64,000 nucleotides of DNA. Source: Streptomyces sp. RKAG293 (GTDB lineage: Bacteria > Actinomycetota > Actinomycetes > Streptomycetales > Streptomycetaceae). Each line of letters opens with the position of its first letter. Position 1 is the first letter of the stretch. A program made the translations under genes and the position numbers. The stretch spans positions 4,780,501-4,844,500 of the forward strand of contig NZ_JAJOZB010000001.1 in assembly GCF_023701745.1 (NCBI RefSeq), in the 5' to 3' direction. The notes beneath the pieces are model-generated. The model saw nothing but the letters and a program-made list of their open reading frames with translations, ran no database searches and was not told the DNA's origin. Below are positions 15,934 through 25,134 of the stretch, piece after piece.

Positions 15934-18060
15934 ATGCCCGAACAGGACCGGCCGCCCGACCGCGGCGAGCTCCCGGGCACCGGCACGCCCCGCACCGGTC
16001 TGGCCGAACGCCTCGCCCTGAACCACATGGGCAGCTTCGACTGGGACCTCAGGCTCGGCACCCTGGAGCTGGACCCGGCCGCCCTGGAGGTCTTCGACCT
16101 GCGGCCGGAGGAGTTCAACGGCCGGCCCAACTCCCTGTACAGCCGGGTGACGCCCGAGGACGGCGCCCGGCTCGACGCCGTACTCAACCGGGCCCTGCAC
16201 GAACGGGCGTCGTCGTACGGCATGTACTTCCAGGCGTTCCTCCGGGACGGCACACCGCGCTGGACGCACACCCAGGGCCGCATCCTGCGCGACGAGGACG
16301 GCAAGGCCGTGCGCGTCATCGGCATCGTCCGGGACGCCACCGCGGAACTCACCCACTCCACCTTGCTGCGGACCCTGGAGGAGGACCGCAAACGCCAGAC
16401 CTCCATGGTGGAACGGACCACCCAGGCCCTGTCACGCGCCGTCACCGTCGACGACGTCACCGCCGCGCTGACCGGCACCGGCGGGCTGGAGCGGTTCGGG
16501 GCCGACGGCCTCGCGCTGGGGCTGGTCGACGGCAGCATGCTCAAGATCATCGCGCTGACCGGCCGGTCCATGGAGGTCCTGTCGGACCTGCGGCTCACCC
16601 GGATCGACGACGACCTCCCGCTGTCCGAAGCGATCCGGAAACAGCGCTCCCGGTTCGTCGGCTCGCTGGCGGAACTCGCCGACCGCTTCCCCCGGCTGCG
16701 GCCCTACATGGCGGAGTTGGAGATCGAGGCGGCGGCCTACCTCCCGCTGGTGGCCCAGGCCCGCTCCATCGGCGGCCTCTGCCTCTTCTACCGGGACCGC
16801 ACCCACTTCACCGCCGAGGACCGCAACCTCTGCCTCGCCCTCGCGGGCATCGTCGCCCAGTCGCTGCAGCGCGCCATGCTCTTCGACCAGGAGCGCGAGT
16901 TCGCCACCGGGCTGCAGGCGTCGATGCTGCCGCGGCGGATCCCCGAGGTCGCCGGCGGGGAGATCGCCGTGCGCTACCACGCGGCCTGGAGCGGCCGGGA
17001 GGTCGGCGGAGACTGGTACGACGTCATCCCGCTGCCGCAGGGCCGCATCGGCGTGGTCGTCGGCGACGTCGAGGGCCACGACACCCACGCGGCGGCCATG
17101 ATGGGCCAGCTCCGCATCGTGCTGCGCGCCTACGCCGCCGAGGGACACGCCCCTTCCACGGTGCTCGCGCGCGCCTCGCAGTTCCTCGCCGAGCTCGACA
17201 CCGAACGCTTCGCCACCTGCACCTACGCCCAGGTCGACCTGGCCACCGGCGACGTGCGCGTGGTGCGGGCCGGGCACCTCGGGCCGCTGATCCGGCACAC
17301 CGACGGGCGGACCGGCTGGCCCAACGTCCGCGGCGGGCTGCCGCTCGGCCTGGCCACCCACTTCGAGGACCACGAGTACCCGGAGACCCGGCTGGACCTG
17401 GTGCCGGGGGAGACCCTGCTGCTCTGCACCGACGGGCTCGTCGAGCAGCCGGGCAAGGACATCGGCGAGGGCATGGACGAACTCGCCGACGCCGTACGGC
17501 ACGGACCGCACGGCGCGGCCGCGCTCGCCGACCATCTCGCCGACGGCCTGTGGGCCCGGCCGGGCGCCGAGGACGACATGGCGCTGCTCCTGCTGCGCCG
17601 GGCGCCCGACCTGGGCACCGCCAAGGCCCCGCGCATCCACCAGTACGTCCACCAGGCCGACCCGGAGGGGCTGGCCGAGGCCCGCGCGGTGCTGCGCCAG
17701 GCGCTGTCGGACTGGGGCGCGGGCGAACTGGCCGACGATGTCGAGCTGGTGGCCGGCGAACTCCTCACCAACGTCCTGCTGCACACCGAGGGCGGTGCCG
17801 TGATGACGCTGGAGATCGTCCCCTCGGTACGGATCCGGGGGCCCCACCGGGTGCGGCTGGCCGTCCAGGACCGCTCCAGCGTCTGGCCCCGCCGCAGGAC
17901 CCCGGGCGAGGCCGCGACCTCGGGCCGCGGTCTGCTGCTGATCGACTCCCTCGCCACCCGCTGGGGTGTGGAGCCGCGCGGGGAGGGCAAGTCGGTGTGG
18001 GCCGAGTTCCGGTGGCTCGGGGCGGACGACCGGCCGGAGACGGGCCCCCCGGCTCCCTGA
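15934..18060 (+). CDS. PAS-GAF-PP2C(SpoIIE)-HATPase phosphatase
   Basis: The 708-residue cytoplasmic signalling protein has four domains: PAS (about 25-135, with GSFDWDLRLGTLELDP), GAF (about 155-315), a SpoIIE-type PP2C phosphatase (about 325-545) and a C-terminal GHKL ATPase (about 570-700). The phosphatase metal ligands are in GGDWYDVI and VGDVEGHD, with TDGLVE and AEDDMALLLLRR towards the end. The ATPase N box is ELVAGELLTNVLLH and its G2 box is ATSGRGLLLID. Such proteins dephosphorylate STAS anti-sigma antagonists, while the ATPase may bind or phosphorylate them, giving opposing activities in one chain. The STAS protein at 9675 lacks the target Ser, so its partner probably lies elsewhere. 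Confidence 0.93.
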   Translation: MPEQDRPPDRGELPGTGTPRTGLAERLALNHMGSFDWDLRLGTLELDPAALEVFDLRPEEFNGRPNSLYSRVTPEDGARLDAVLNRALHERASSYGMYFQAFLRDGTPRWTHTQGRILRDEDGKAVRVIGIVRDATAELTHSTLLRTLEEDRKRQTSMVERTTQALSRAVTVDDVTAALTGTGGLERFGADGLALGLVDGSMLKIIALTGRSMEVLSDLRLTRIDDDLPLSEAIRKQRSRFVGSLAELADRFPRLRPYMAELEIEAAAYLPLVAQARSIGGLCLFYRDRTHFTAEDRNLCLALAGIVAQSLQRAMLFDQEREFATGLQASMLPRRIPEVAGGEIAVRYHAAWSGREVGGDWYDVIPLPQGRIGVVVGDVEGHDTHAAAMMGQLRIVLRAYAAEGHAPSTVLARASQFLAELDTERFATCTYAQVDLATGDVRVVRAGHLGPLIRHTDGRTGWPNVRGGLPLGLATHFEDHEYPETRLDLVPGETLLLCTDGLVEQPGKDIGEGMDELADAVRHGPHGAAALADHLADGLWARPGAEDDMALLLLRRAPDLGTAKAPRIHQYVHQADPEGLAEARAVLRQALSDWGAGELADDVELVAGELLTNVLLHTEGGAVMTLEIVPSVRIRGPHRVRLAVQDRSSVWPRRRTPGEAATSGRGLLLIDSLATRWGVEPRGEGKSVWAEFRWLGADDRPETGPPAP

Positions 18061-18091
18061 CCCCCGGCGCGGCCGTTCCCGGCTTCCGGCG

Positions 18092-19339
18092 TCAGAAGGG
18101 TTCGCGCACGCCGGGCGGCAGGCCCGGCAGCCCCGACGGGCCCGCGCGCTCCTGGAGGTGCAGGGCGCGGAGCACGATCTCCGTCGCGAACCGGGCGTCG
18201 GGATCGGAGAGTTGGTCACCGAAGGCGCGGTCGAGGATCCGCATGCGGTAGCGCACGGTCTGCGGGTGCACTTCGAGGAGTTCGGCCATCTGGGCGGCGG
18301 TGCCGCGGGTGGTGAGCCACGTGCGCAGGGTGTCGACGAGCCGGGTGCGCTGGGTGGGGGTGAGGCCGACGAGCGGGCCGAGGTGCTTCTTGCTGAGCTG
18401 GTTGATCAGGGCCGGGTCCCCGAGGAGCCATAACGGCAGTAGGTGGTCCTCGCACAGCACCACCGGACGGTCGTCGATGATCCCGGCGTCGGCCAGCGCG
18501 AGGGTCTGCCGCGCCCAGCGCAGCGAGTCCGCCGCGTCCCCCAGCGGGGTGGTCAGGCCGACCGCCGCCCGGCTGCCGGTCAGTGCGGTGTCGAGGGCCG
18601 CGCGCCGGACGTCGTCGAGCGGTCCGGGGACCAGCAGATGGGGTTCGGGTCCCGACAGGTCGACGAGGATGTCGCGGTCCAGGGCCGCCCGGGTCAGCTT
18701 GGACTCGGGGCCCAGGGCGACGAGCGTCACCTCGTCCGGCAGTGGCCAGGCGGCGTGTTCGGCGAGTTCGGCGATCGCGGCGAGCGATACGGAGGGGGTG
18801 GCCAGAATCAGCCGCAGCACCCGGCGGCGGCGGTTGTCCGGTTTCTCGCCCAGCTCGGCCATGGCTTCCAGATAGCCCTCGCGGGAGAGCGACGCGAGCT
18901 CGCCGACATAGGCGAACAGCGAGTCGGCGAAGGTCATCATGACGGAGGGCGGGAGCTTGTAGCGCTCGGAGACCTTCATCGCCCGGCGCAGCCCGACCCG
19001 GGCGCCGATCCGGTACGCGGCCTGCAGGCTGTCCAGGCTGCGGCCCTCGTACGCCTCGAAGCGGCCGAACCTGCGGCACATGTCGTCGCGGAGCGTGGAG
19101 GTCGTGGTGGGCGCGGCGATCTGGTCGACGAAGGTGGCGATGTTCTGCTCGATGCCGATGCGTATCGCGTGCCCATAGGGCCCGTCCAGAATGTGGGAGT
19201 ACTCCGGTAACGCCCCGATGATCTCGGCGGACATCTCCTGGAAGAGGCTGGGCAGTTCGGGCCACATGATCGCCGCGAGCTCCTGCGGGATCGGTCGCAG
19301 CGGCTCGGCCGGTCCCGCGGCCCGTCTCGCTCCGGACAC
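18092..19339 (-). CDS. PucR-family transcriptional regulator
   Basis: The 415-residue protein has no obvious sensor domain of known type. The middle holds a GGDEF-like CdaR region (about 200-320) and the C terminus a PucR helix-turn-helix (about 345-400): LRTWLTTRGTAAQMAELL and HPQTVRYRMRILDRAFG. This is the domain order of the PucR/CdaR regulators common in streptomycetes. It is divergent from the secreted-protein gene at 19769 and the mce operon beyond, with 429 bp between. Control of those genes is plausible but unproven. The start used is the GTG at 19339. Confidence 0.9.
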   Translation of the reverse strand: MSGARRAAGPAEPLRPIPQELAAIMWPELPSLFQEMSAEIIGALPEYSHILDGPYGHAIRIGIEQNIATFVDQIAAPTTTSTLRDDMCRRFGRFEAYEGRSLDSLQAAYRIGARVGLRRAMKVSERYKLPPSVMMTFADSLFAYVGELASLSREGYLEAMAELGEKPDNRRRRVLRLILATPSVSLAAIAELAEHAAWPLPDEVTLVALGPESKLTRAALDRDILVDLSGPEPHLLVPGPLDDVRRAALDTALTGSRAAVGLTTPLGDAADSLRWARQTLALADAGIIDDRPVVLCEDHLLPLWLLGDPALINQLSKKHLGPLVGLTPTQRTRLVDTLRTWLTTRGTAAQMAELLEVHPQTVRYRMRILDRAFGDQLSDPDARFATEIVLRALHLQERAGPSGLPGLPPGVREPF

Positions 19340-19768
19340 GCTCGTCCCCCCTCAACTAGGCGGCGCAGGGTGGGGCATCGGACATGCCGGGAGTGACGTA
19401 CGACACGTCGTAGCTCGTCGAAACATAGACCAACGGCGGCCGGAGCGCAGCACCCAGTGGCCGTAAACGTGCACGGGCCATGTGACCGGCGGCCGGTCAC
19501 CGGTGGGCGTGCGTGCTCACTTCCGGACAGTTCGCAGCCGGAATTTATTGCTCCAGAGATAAGAAAATACTCGGGAGTAAGGTCGTTCTCCCAATCTCTG
19601 ACTGGAGTATTGCGCCACCCGGTTACCGATGCGTAACGTGCCCATTCGCAAGGGCAGCCGAATTCATTCGGTGCCGCGTTCCAGGTATTGAGCCGCAGTC
19701 GAAATCCCCGCCTGAACAGCGGGGATCACGGTTAATCAGGTACGCCAACTCCTTGAAAGGATCAGCCC
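19340..19768. promoter_or_regulatory. Divergent intergenic region before the mce-linked genes
   Basis: This 429-bp gene-free stretch lies between the PucR-type regulator and the first secreted-protein gene. It is clearly AT-richer than its surroundings from about 19540 to 19700. It carries CCAGAGATAAGAAA at 19553-19566, of which a 13/14 match recurs upstream of the DUF6801 gene. A near-inverted CGGGAGTAAGG / ACTGGAGTATT pattern is also visible around 19570-19612. GAAAGGA at 19755-19761 is the ribosome site for the gene at 19769. No small ORF with coding character is seen. Confidence 0.6.
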
Positions 19769-20386
19769 GTGCGCAAGCTGACCAAGAGCACCATCGTCGT
19801 CGGTGCGGCCCTCGCCGCCGCCGTCGGATTCTCCACCTCCCCCGCCTCCGCGGCCGGCACCTGGACCGTGACCGGCGGTGGCTCGTTCACAGCGGTGGCG
19901 ACCAGCCCGATCCTGACGGACACCAACACCGGCACCCAGCTCAAGTGCACCAAGTCCAACGCCGCCGGCAGCGCCGCGAACGGCACCGGGCTCTCCGGTA
20001 CCGCCATCGCGAGCATCTCCTCCGTCACCTGGACCAGTTGCTCGGGTCCCGCCGGCATCTCCTTCACCGTCACCGCCCAGGGCCTGCCCTGGAAGCTCAA
20101 CGCGGCGACGTACTCCGCGGGCGTCACCACCGGCACCATCACCGGCGTCAAGGCCCACATCAGCGGTCTGTGCAACGCGGACTTCAACGGCCCGACGGCC
20201 GGCAGCACCGCCACCCTCACCGGCAAGTACACCAACTCCACCCACGTGCTGACGGTCAGCGGCGGGAACCTGAAGGCGTACAACGTCTCGGGCATCTGCC
20301 TCGGTCTGATCAACAACGGTGACAGCGCGGTCTACAGCGCCAACTACGTCCTGAGCCCCGCCACCCTGCAGATCACCTCTCCGTGA
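19769..20386 (+). CDS. Secreted hypothetical protein, mce-linked
   Basis: The product is 205 residues from a GTG at 19769, with GAAAGGA upstream. A Sec signal peptide (about residues 1-28, ending SPASAA) precedes a Thr/Gly/Ser-rich, probably all-beta mature domain with four Cys (in LKCTKS, TSCSGP, GLCNAD and GICLGL). These could form two disulfides. I recall such small secreted proteins beside mce loci in actinomycetes, which suggests a lipid- or envelope-related role, but no enzymatic motif is visible. It ends with a strong terminator and has its own promoter region, so it is transcribed separately from the mce operon. Confidence 0.82.
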   Translation: MRKLTKSTIVVGAALAAAVGFSTSPASAAGTWTVTGGGSFTAVATSPILTDTNTGTQLKCTKSNAAGSAANGTGLSGTAIASISSVTWTSCSGPAGISFTVTAQGLPWKLNAATYSAGVTTGTITGVKAHISGLCNADFNGPTAGSTATLTGKYTNSTHVLTVSGGNLKAYNVSGICLGLINNGDSAVYSANYVLSPATLQITSP

Positions 20387-20401
20387 GCCGACCCGCTGTG
20401 C

Positions 20402-20433
20402 GGACCCCGGCCCGGAGCCACGGGCCGGGGTCC
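20402..20433 (+). terminator. Hairpin terminator
   Basis: A perfect 13-bp GC stem (20402-20414 with 20421-20433) and loop GAGCCA lie 15 nt after the secreted protein gene. Confidence 0.8.
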
Positions 20434-20516
20434 CGCGCCGCGGAGCGGACGGCCACCGGCGCCCGGCTGCCCACCGGTACTCAATGGAATACAAAACTCC
20501 GCTACGTATTTATCAT

Positions 20517-20530
20517 CCAGTGATAAGAAA
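20517..20530 (+). promoter_or_regulatory. Shared upstream element CCAGTGATAAGAAA
   Basis: This 14-mer matches 13/14 with CCAGAGATAAGAAA at 19553-19566. It lies in an AT-rich stretch (about 20485-20600) 138 nt before the DUF6801 gene. In this GC-rich genome such an AT-rich match in two neighbouring promoter regions suggests a common regulator binding site. Confidence 0.5.
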
Positions 20531-20668
20531 TCCGACGGCCTGGAGATCGCGGAACATTCCTGTGTTCGATCACTTGTCCTCGTTATTACCCGCACGTAGT
20601 GTCCTGCGTCCCGACCGAGTTCGCGATTTCCCGCAGGTATGCGCCGAGCCAGTCCGAGGAGTGCCGCA

Positions 20669-22312
20669 ATGAGGGGTGCAGGTGTTCCACGCCGTACGGT
20701 GCGGCTGGCGGGCCTCGCGGCGGCGGCGCTCGTGGCGGGGCTGTTGTCCGGGTCCGGCTCCGCGGCGGCCGGCCGGGACGGGCCGCTGACGATGGCGTAC
20801 CAGTGCGCCTTCCCCGGCGGCGGTCAGCCGGTGCACGCCGTCCTGACCCAGCTCTTCCCGGACACCGGAGCGGTCGACAAGCCGATCCAGCCCGGTGATC
20901 TGACCATGGCGCTGACGGTGCCGCGCGCCGCCGTCGACGGTCTCGTGCCGGACGCCACCGGAATGCTGGCCGGTACCGGAACCCTCACCGCCCGTGTCAC
21001 CCAGGGCACTTCGGCCGCCGACGCCCCCTGGCCCGGACTGCGGGCCCCCGCCGTTCCGGTGACCGGCAAGGACGATCTCGTGCTGACGTTCAAGGGCGAG
21101 GTGCCGCCGGTGACCGTCACCGCGGCGGGCGAGGTGAGCTTCGGCGCGGGTGCGCTGGCCCTGGAGCTCACACCGGGCAAGGCCGCCGCGACGGACGCGA
21201 CGCCGTCGCCCGTACCGGCCACCGCCGCCCCCGTGAAGGTGGCCTGCACTCCGGAGGCCGGGCAGAACGCGCTGCTGGGCGCGGTGCCGGTGCCCGTGCC
21301 GGACCCCACCCCGTCGGGCTCGCCCCCGTCGTCACCCTCGTCATCGGGACCGGCCGCACCGTCCTCCTCCGCGACGCCCTCCGCCCCCGGTATGTCACCG
21401 GGTACGCCGGCGGGTACGTCACCGGTTGCGTCGGCCGAGCCGGGCGCGCCGCACAACAGCACCATCAAGGTCGAACCGCCGGTGCATTCCGGCACGTACG
21501 ACTGCGACGTCCTGCCCAAGGGGAAGCTGGACTTCGATCACATTCCGCTGAAGGACGAGCAGGATGCCGGCGCGACGGTCACCGAGACCACCTTCGATCT
21601 CGGCTCGTGCGCCTACGCGACCGGATACTCCAACGTCCACAAGCTCAGCGGCGCCGCCGTCATCAATGACGCGCACAGCGCCAGGGGCCCCTCCCTGACC
21701 TACATCAACATGAACGTGCGGATGGCGGTCCAGCCCAATCCCCCGCAGTACTACGAGTTCGACTCGCTCGGTTCGATGACGCTGCCGGTCGCCGATTCCA
21801 CGTTCCTGACCTACGGATTCGTGCCGACGACGGCGAAGATGGCGCTCACGCCCGATCCGGTGAAACCGCTGCTGACCATCGTCACCACGGGTACCAACTT
21901 CGTCGAGCAGAACGTCATCACCACGATCTACGGATATCAGTGGCTCCGGCTCTACGACGTCAGGATCAACGGCACCCCGCTCGACGTCGGACCGAACTGC
22001 CGTACCAGGGCGCCGATCCAGCTGGCGCTCGTGGGGCTGCAGGACGCGCACATGCCCGGCGGCGGTGACGGCAAGCCGGACTACACGATTCTCGACGGCG
22101 GCCCGCTGCACCAGGAGAACCTGACGATCCCCGCCTTCACCGGCTGCGGGACCCACGGCGAGAACCTCGACGCGCTCTTCACCGCGGCGGTGTCAGGCCC
22201 GGGGAACTCGCTCAACCTCAACCAGGGCACGCTCTGCGCGCCCTGGGCCGGACTCGGCTGCGACGCCTCGACCGGTACCGAGATCCAGATCCCGCCGCTG
22301 CCGCACCGCTGA
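20669..22312 (+). CDS. Secreted DUF6801-type protein, mce-linked
   Basis: The product is 547 residues from the ATG at 20669, with GAGGAG seven nt upstream; the frame is open ten codons earlier. A signal peptide (about 1-33, AAALVAGLLSGSGSAAA) is followed by a domain of about 150 residues, starting TMAYQCAFPGGGQPV and containing a Cys pair. That domain fits DUF6801. Next come a Pro/Ser/Thr linker of about 80 residues and a second large domain of about 270 residues with six or more Cys. It ends only 54 nt before the mce ATPase gene, so it may be the first gene of that operon. It probably acts outside the membrane, perhaps in lipid delivery to Mce proteins; that is inference. Confidence 0.85.
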   Translation: MRGAGVPRRTVRLAGLAAAALVAGLLSGSGSAAAGRDGPLTMAYQCAFPGGGQPVHAVLTQLFPDTGAVDKPIQPGDLTMALTVPRAAVDGLVPDATGMLAGTGTLTARVTQGTSAADAPWPGLRAPAVPVTGKDDLVLTFKGEVPPVTVTAAGEVSFGAGALALELTPGKAAATDATPSPVPATAAPVKVACTPEAGQNALLGAVPVPVPDPTPSGSPPSSPSSSGPAAPSSSATPSAPGMSPGTPAGTSPVASAEPGAPHNSTIKVEPPVHSGTYDCDVLPKGKLDFDHIPLKDEQDAGATVTETTFDLGSCAYATGYSNVHKLSGAAVINDAHSARGPSLTYINMNVRMAVQPNPPQYYEFDSLGSMTLPVADSTFLTYGFVPTTAKMALTPDPVKPLLTIVTTGTNFVEQNVITTIYGYQWLRLYDVRINGTPLDVGPNCRTRAPIQLALVGLQDAHMPGGGDGKPDYTILDGGPLHQENLTIPAFTGCGTHGENLDALFTAAVSGPGNSLNLNQGTLCAPWAGLGCDASTGTEIQIPPLPHR

Positions 22313-22366
22313 CCAGTCCGCCACCGGCGCCGCGGACGGCGCCGGCCAACCATCCCGGGAGGTGTA

Positions 22367-23395
22367 ATGGGAATCGAAGTGGTCGTCGAAGGCCTCACCA
22401 AGTCGTTCGGCAGTCAGACCGTCTGGCAGGACGTGACGCTCACTCTGCCGCCCGGTGAGGTCAGCGTGATGCTGGGCCCCTCGGGTACCGGAAAGACCGT
22501 GTTCCTGAAGTCGGTGATCGGGCTGCTCAAGCCCGAGCGCGGGCGGGTCATGGTCAACGGCGTCGACATGGTGAACAGCCCGGAACGCGACGTGTACGAG
22601 GCGCGCAAGCTCTTCGGCCTGATGTTCCAGGACGGCGCGCTGTTCGGGTCCATGTCGCTCTTCGACAACATCGCCTTTCCGCTCCGCGAGCACACGAAGA
22701 AGAAGGAATCCGAGATCCGCCGCGTCGTGATGGAGCGGATGGACATGGTCGGACTCCTGGGCGCCGAGGGGAAGTTGCCCGGCGAGATATCCGGCGGCAT
22801 GCGCAAGCGCGCCGGACTGGCCCGCGCGCTGGTGCTCGATCCGCAGATCATTCTCTGCGACGAGCCGGACTCCGGCCTCGACCCGGTCCGCACCGCGTAC
22901 ATCTCGCAGCTGCTGATCGACCTGAACGCGCAGCTCGACGCGACGATGCTGATCGTCACGCACAACATCGACATCGCCTCGACCGTGCCGGACAACATGG
23001 GCATGCTCTTCCGCCGCCGGCTCGTGGCCTTCGGCCCCCGCGAGGTGCTGCTGACCAGCCAGGAACCCGTGGTGGCGCAGTTCCTCGGCGGGCACCGGGC
23101 CGGTCCGATCGGGATGTCGGAGGAGAAGGACGAGGCCACGATGGCCCTGGAGGAGCGGCACGGCGTCACCGGGAGCAGTTCGGTGCCCCGCACCATCGAA
23201 CCGCAGCTGGAGCCGACTCCCGGGCTGCCGGTCCGGCAGGCGGTGCTGCGCCGCAGGGAGCGGGTGCTCGGCCTGCTGGACACGCTGCCGCCGGCCGCGC
23301 GGCACGCGGTCGAGTCCAGCTTCGACCGCACCGGGCACGTCGCCGCCGGGCAGCGGGCCGCCCCCGCCGGCCGCGCGGGCGGAGGACCGTCATGA
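22367..23395 (+). CDS. Mce lipid-transport ATPase (MceG/MlaF-type)
   Basis: The 342-residue ABC ATPase powers the Mce lipid importer at the cytoplasmic face. Walker A is GPSGTGKT (37-44), the signature is ISGGM (141-145), Walker B is IILCDE (161-166), and the H-loop is VTHN. A C-terminal extension of about 95 residues beyond the core is present, as in MceG-type proteins. In mycobacteria mceG is unlinked from the mce operons, whereas here it heads the operon, as I recall for Streptomyces. The coding sequence overlaps the first permease gene by ATGA. Confidence 0.93.
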   Translation: MGIEVVVEGLTKSFGSQTVWQDVTLTLPPGEVSVMLGPSGTGKTVFLKSVIGLLKPERGRVMVNGVDMVNSPERDVYEARKLFGLMFQDGALFGSMSLFDNIAFPLREHTKKKESEIRRVVMERMDMVGLLGAEGKLPGEISGGMRKRAGLARALVLDPQIILCDEPDSGLDPVRTAYISQLLIDLNAQLDATMLIVTHNIDIASTVPDNMGMLFRRRLVAFGPREVLLTSQEPVVAQFLGGHRAGPIGMSEEKDEATMALEERHGVTGSSSVPRTIEPQLEPTPGLPVRQAVLRRRERVLGLLDTLPPAARHAVESSFDRTGHVAAGQRAAPAGRAGGGPS

Positions 23396-24237
23396 CGGCT
23401 CCCGCACTGGATCCGCCACGGGACCCCGCACCCGCGCCGCGGCCGGCGGCGCCTCCCGTGCGGCGGCCGGTCCCGGGGCTGGGCGCGCTGCGCGAGACCG
23501 GCCGGCTCTTCTCGCTCGCCGTGACGACGGTCGGCGCGATGTTCCGCAGACCGTTCCAGGTCCGGGAGCTGATCGAGCAGTTCTGGTTCATCGCGAGCGT
23601 GACGATCCTGCCCGCCGCCCTCGTGTCGATCCCGTTCGGCGCGGTGATCGCGCTCCAGGTCGGGTCGCTGACCCAGCAGCTCGGCGCCCAGTCGTTCACC
23701 GGCGGCGCCAGCGTGCTGGCCATCATCCAGCAGGCGAGCCCGCTGATCGTCGCCCTGCTGATCGCGGGCGCCGGCGGTTCCGCGATCTGCGCGGACCTCG
23801 GGTCGCGCAAGATCCGCGAGGAGCTCGACGCGATGGAGGTCATGGGCGTCTCGCCGGTGCAGCGCCTCGTCGTCCCCCGGGTGCTGGCCGCGATGTTCGT
23901 GGCGGTGCTGCTCAACGGACTGGTCTCGGTCGTCGGAACGCTCGGCGGCTACTTCTTCAACGTGATCATGCAGCACGGCACGCCGGGCGCGTATCTCGCC
24001 AGCTTCTCGGCCCTCGCCCAGCTCCCCGACCTCTACATCAGCGAGCTGAAGGCGCTGATCTTCGGCTTCATCGCGGGCATCGTCGCCGCCTACCGGGGCC
24101 TCAATCCGCGCGGCGGGCCGAAGGGCGTCGGCGACGCGGTGAACCAGTCGGTGGTCATCACCTTCCTGCTGCTGTTCTTCGTGAACATGGTGCTCACGGG
24201 GATCTATCTGCAGATCGTCCCCGCGAAGGGATCCTGA
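23392..24237 (+). CDS. YrbE/MlaE-family permease, first copy
   Basis: The 281-residue membrane permease is one of the two YrbE subunits of the Mce importer. After a Pro-rich cytoplasmic N terminus come about five membrane helices of the MlaE fold. Family motifs include ALQVGSLTQQLGAQSF, AGAGGSAICADLGSRKIREELDAMEVMGV (the EF-loop-like coupling region) and RGLNPRGGPKGVGDAV. It should form a heterodimer with the next gene product. Confidence 0.93.
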   Translation: MTAPALDPPRDPAPAPRPAAPPVRRPVPGLGALRETGRLFSLAVTTVGAMFRRPFQVRELIEQFWFIASVTILPAALVSIPFGAVIALQVGSLTQQLGAQSFTGGASVLAIIQQASPLIVALLIAGAGGSAICADLGSRKIREELDAMEVMGVSPVQRLVVPRVLAAMFVAVLLNGLVSVVGTLGGYFFNVIMQHGTPGAYLASFSALAQLPDLYISELKALIFGFIAGIVAAYRGLNPRGGPKGVGDAVNQSVVITFLLLFFVNMVLTGIYLQIVPAKGS

Positions 24238-24240
24238 CCG

Positions 24241-25134
24241 ATGGCCCTTCTCGACAAGGACGCGCCGCAGGACGCCCCCGTCCCGCCGGACCGGAACGCA
24301 CCGGCCGAGTACCGCCACGGCGCCCGGTCCGACCGCTGGTTCGGCTGGCTGGACCGGCTCGGCGACCATCTGATCTTCCACATCACCGCGCTGCTGTGGA
24401 TCCCCAAGACCCTGCGCCGCTACCTCAAGGAGATCCAGCGGCTGCTGGCCGAGGTGGCGTTCGGCAGCGGCGGGCTCGGGGTCATCGGCGGCACCGTCGG
24501 CGTGATGATCGCGATGACGCTCTTCACCGGCACCGTCGTCGGCCTGCAAGGTCACGCGGCGCTCAACCAGGTCGGCGCCGCCGCGTTCACCGGCTTCGTC
24601 TCGGCGTACTTCAACACCCGGGAGATCGCACCCCTGGTGGCGGGCCTCGCGCTCTCGGCCACCGTGGGCGCCGGCTTCACCGCGCAGCTCGGCGCGATGC
24701 GCATCAACGAGGAGGTCGACGCCCTGGAGGGGATGGGCATCCGCAGCATGCCGTACCTGGTGACGACCCGGATCATCGCGGGCGTCGTCGCGATCATCCC
24801 GCTCTACGGCATCGGCCTGGTCAGCTCGTACGTCGCCTCACGGCTGGTCACGGTCTTCGTGAGCGGCCAGTCGGCGGGCACCTACGACCACTACTTCCAC
24901 ACGTTCCTGTCGCCCGACGACGTCCTGCTGTCGTTCCTCAAGGTGATCGTCTTCAGCGTGACGGTGATCCTCGCGCACTGCTACTACGGCTTCCACGCCG
25001 AGGGCGGACCGGCCGGCGTCGGGGTGGCGGTCGGCCGGTCGGTACGGAACGCGATCGTGGTGATCAGCGTGACCGACTTCTTCCTGAGCCTGGCCATCTG
25101 GGGCACCACGACGACGGTGCGGGTGGCCGGATGA
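24241..25134 (+). CDS. YrbE/MlaE-family permease, second copy
   Basis: The 297-residue product is the second YrbE subunit of the Mce importer. It shares the MlaE fold, with VGLQGHAALNQVGAAAF, the coupling region AQLGAMRINEEVDALEGMGI, and EGGPAGVGVAVGRSV near the C terminus. It begins 3 nt after the first permease and ends in an ATGA overlap with MceA, so the operon is tightly coupled. The charged N terminus of about 35 residues is cytoplasmic. Confidence 0.93.
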   Translation: MALLDKDAPQDAPVPPDRNAPAEYRHGARSDRWFGWLDRLGDHLIFHITALLWIPKTLRRYLKEIQRLLAEVAFGSGGLGVIGGTVGVMIAMTLFTGTVVGLQGHAALNQVGAAAFTGFVSAYFNTREIAPLVAGLALSATVGAGFTAQLGAMRINEEVDALEGMGIRSMPYLVTTRIIAGVVAIIPLYGIGLVSSYVASRLVTVFVSGQSAGTYDHYFHTFLSPDDVLLSFLKVIVFSVTVILAHCYYGFHAEGGPAGVGVAVGRSVRNAIVVISVTDFFLSLAIWGTTTTVRVAG

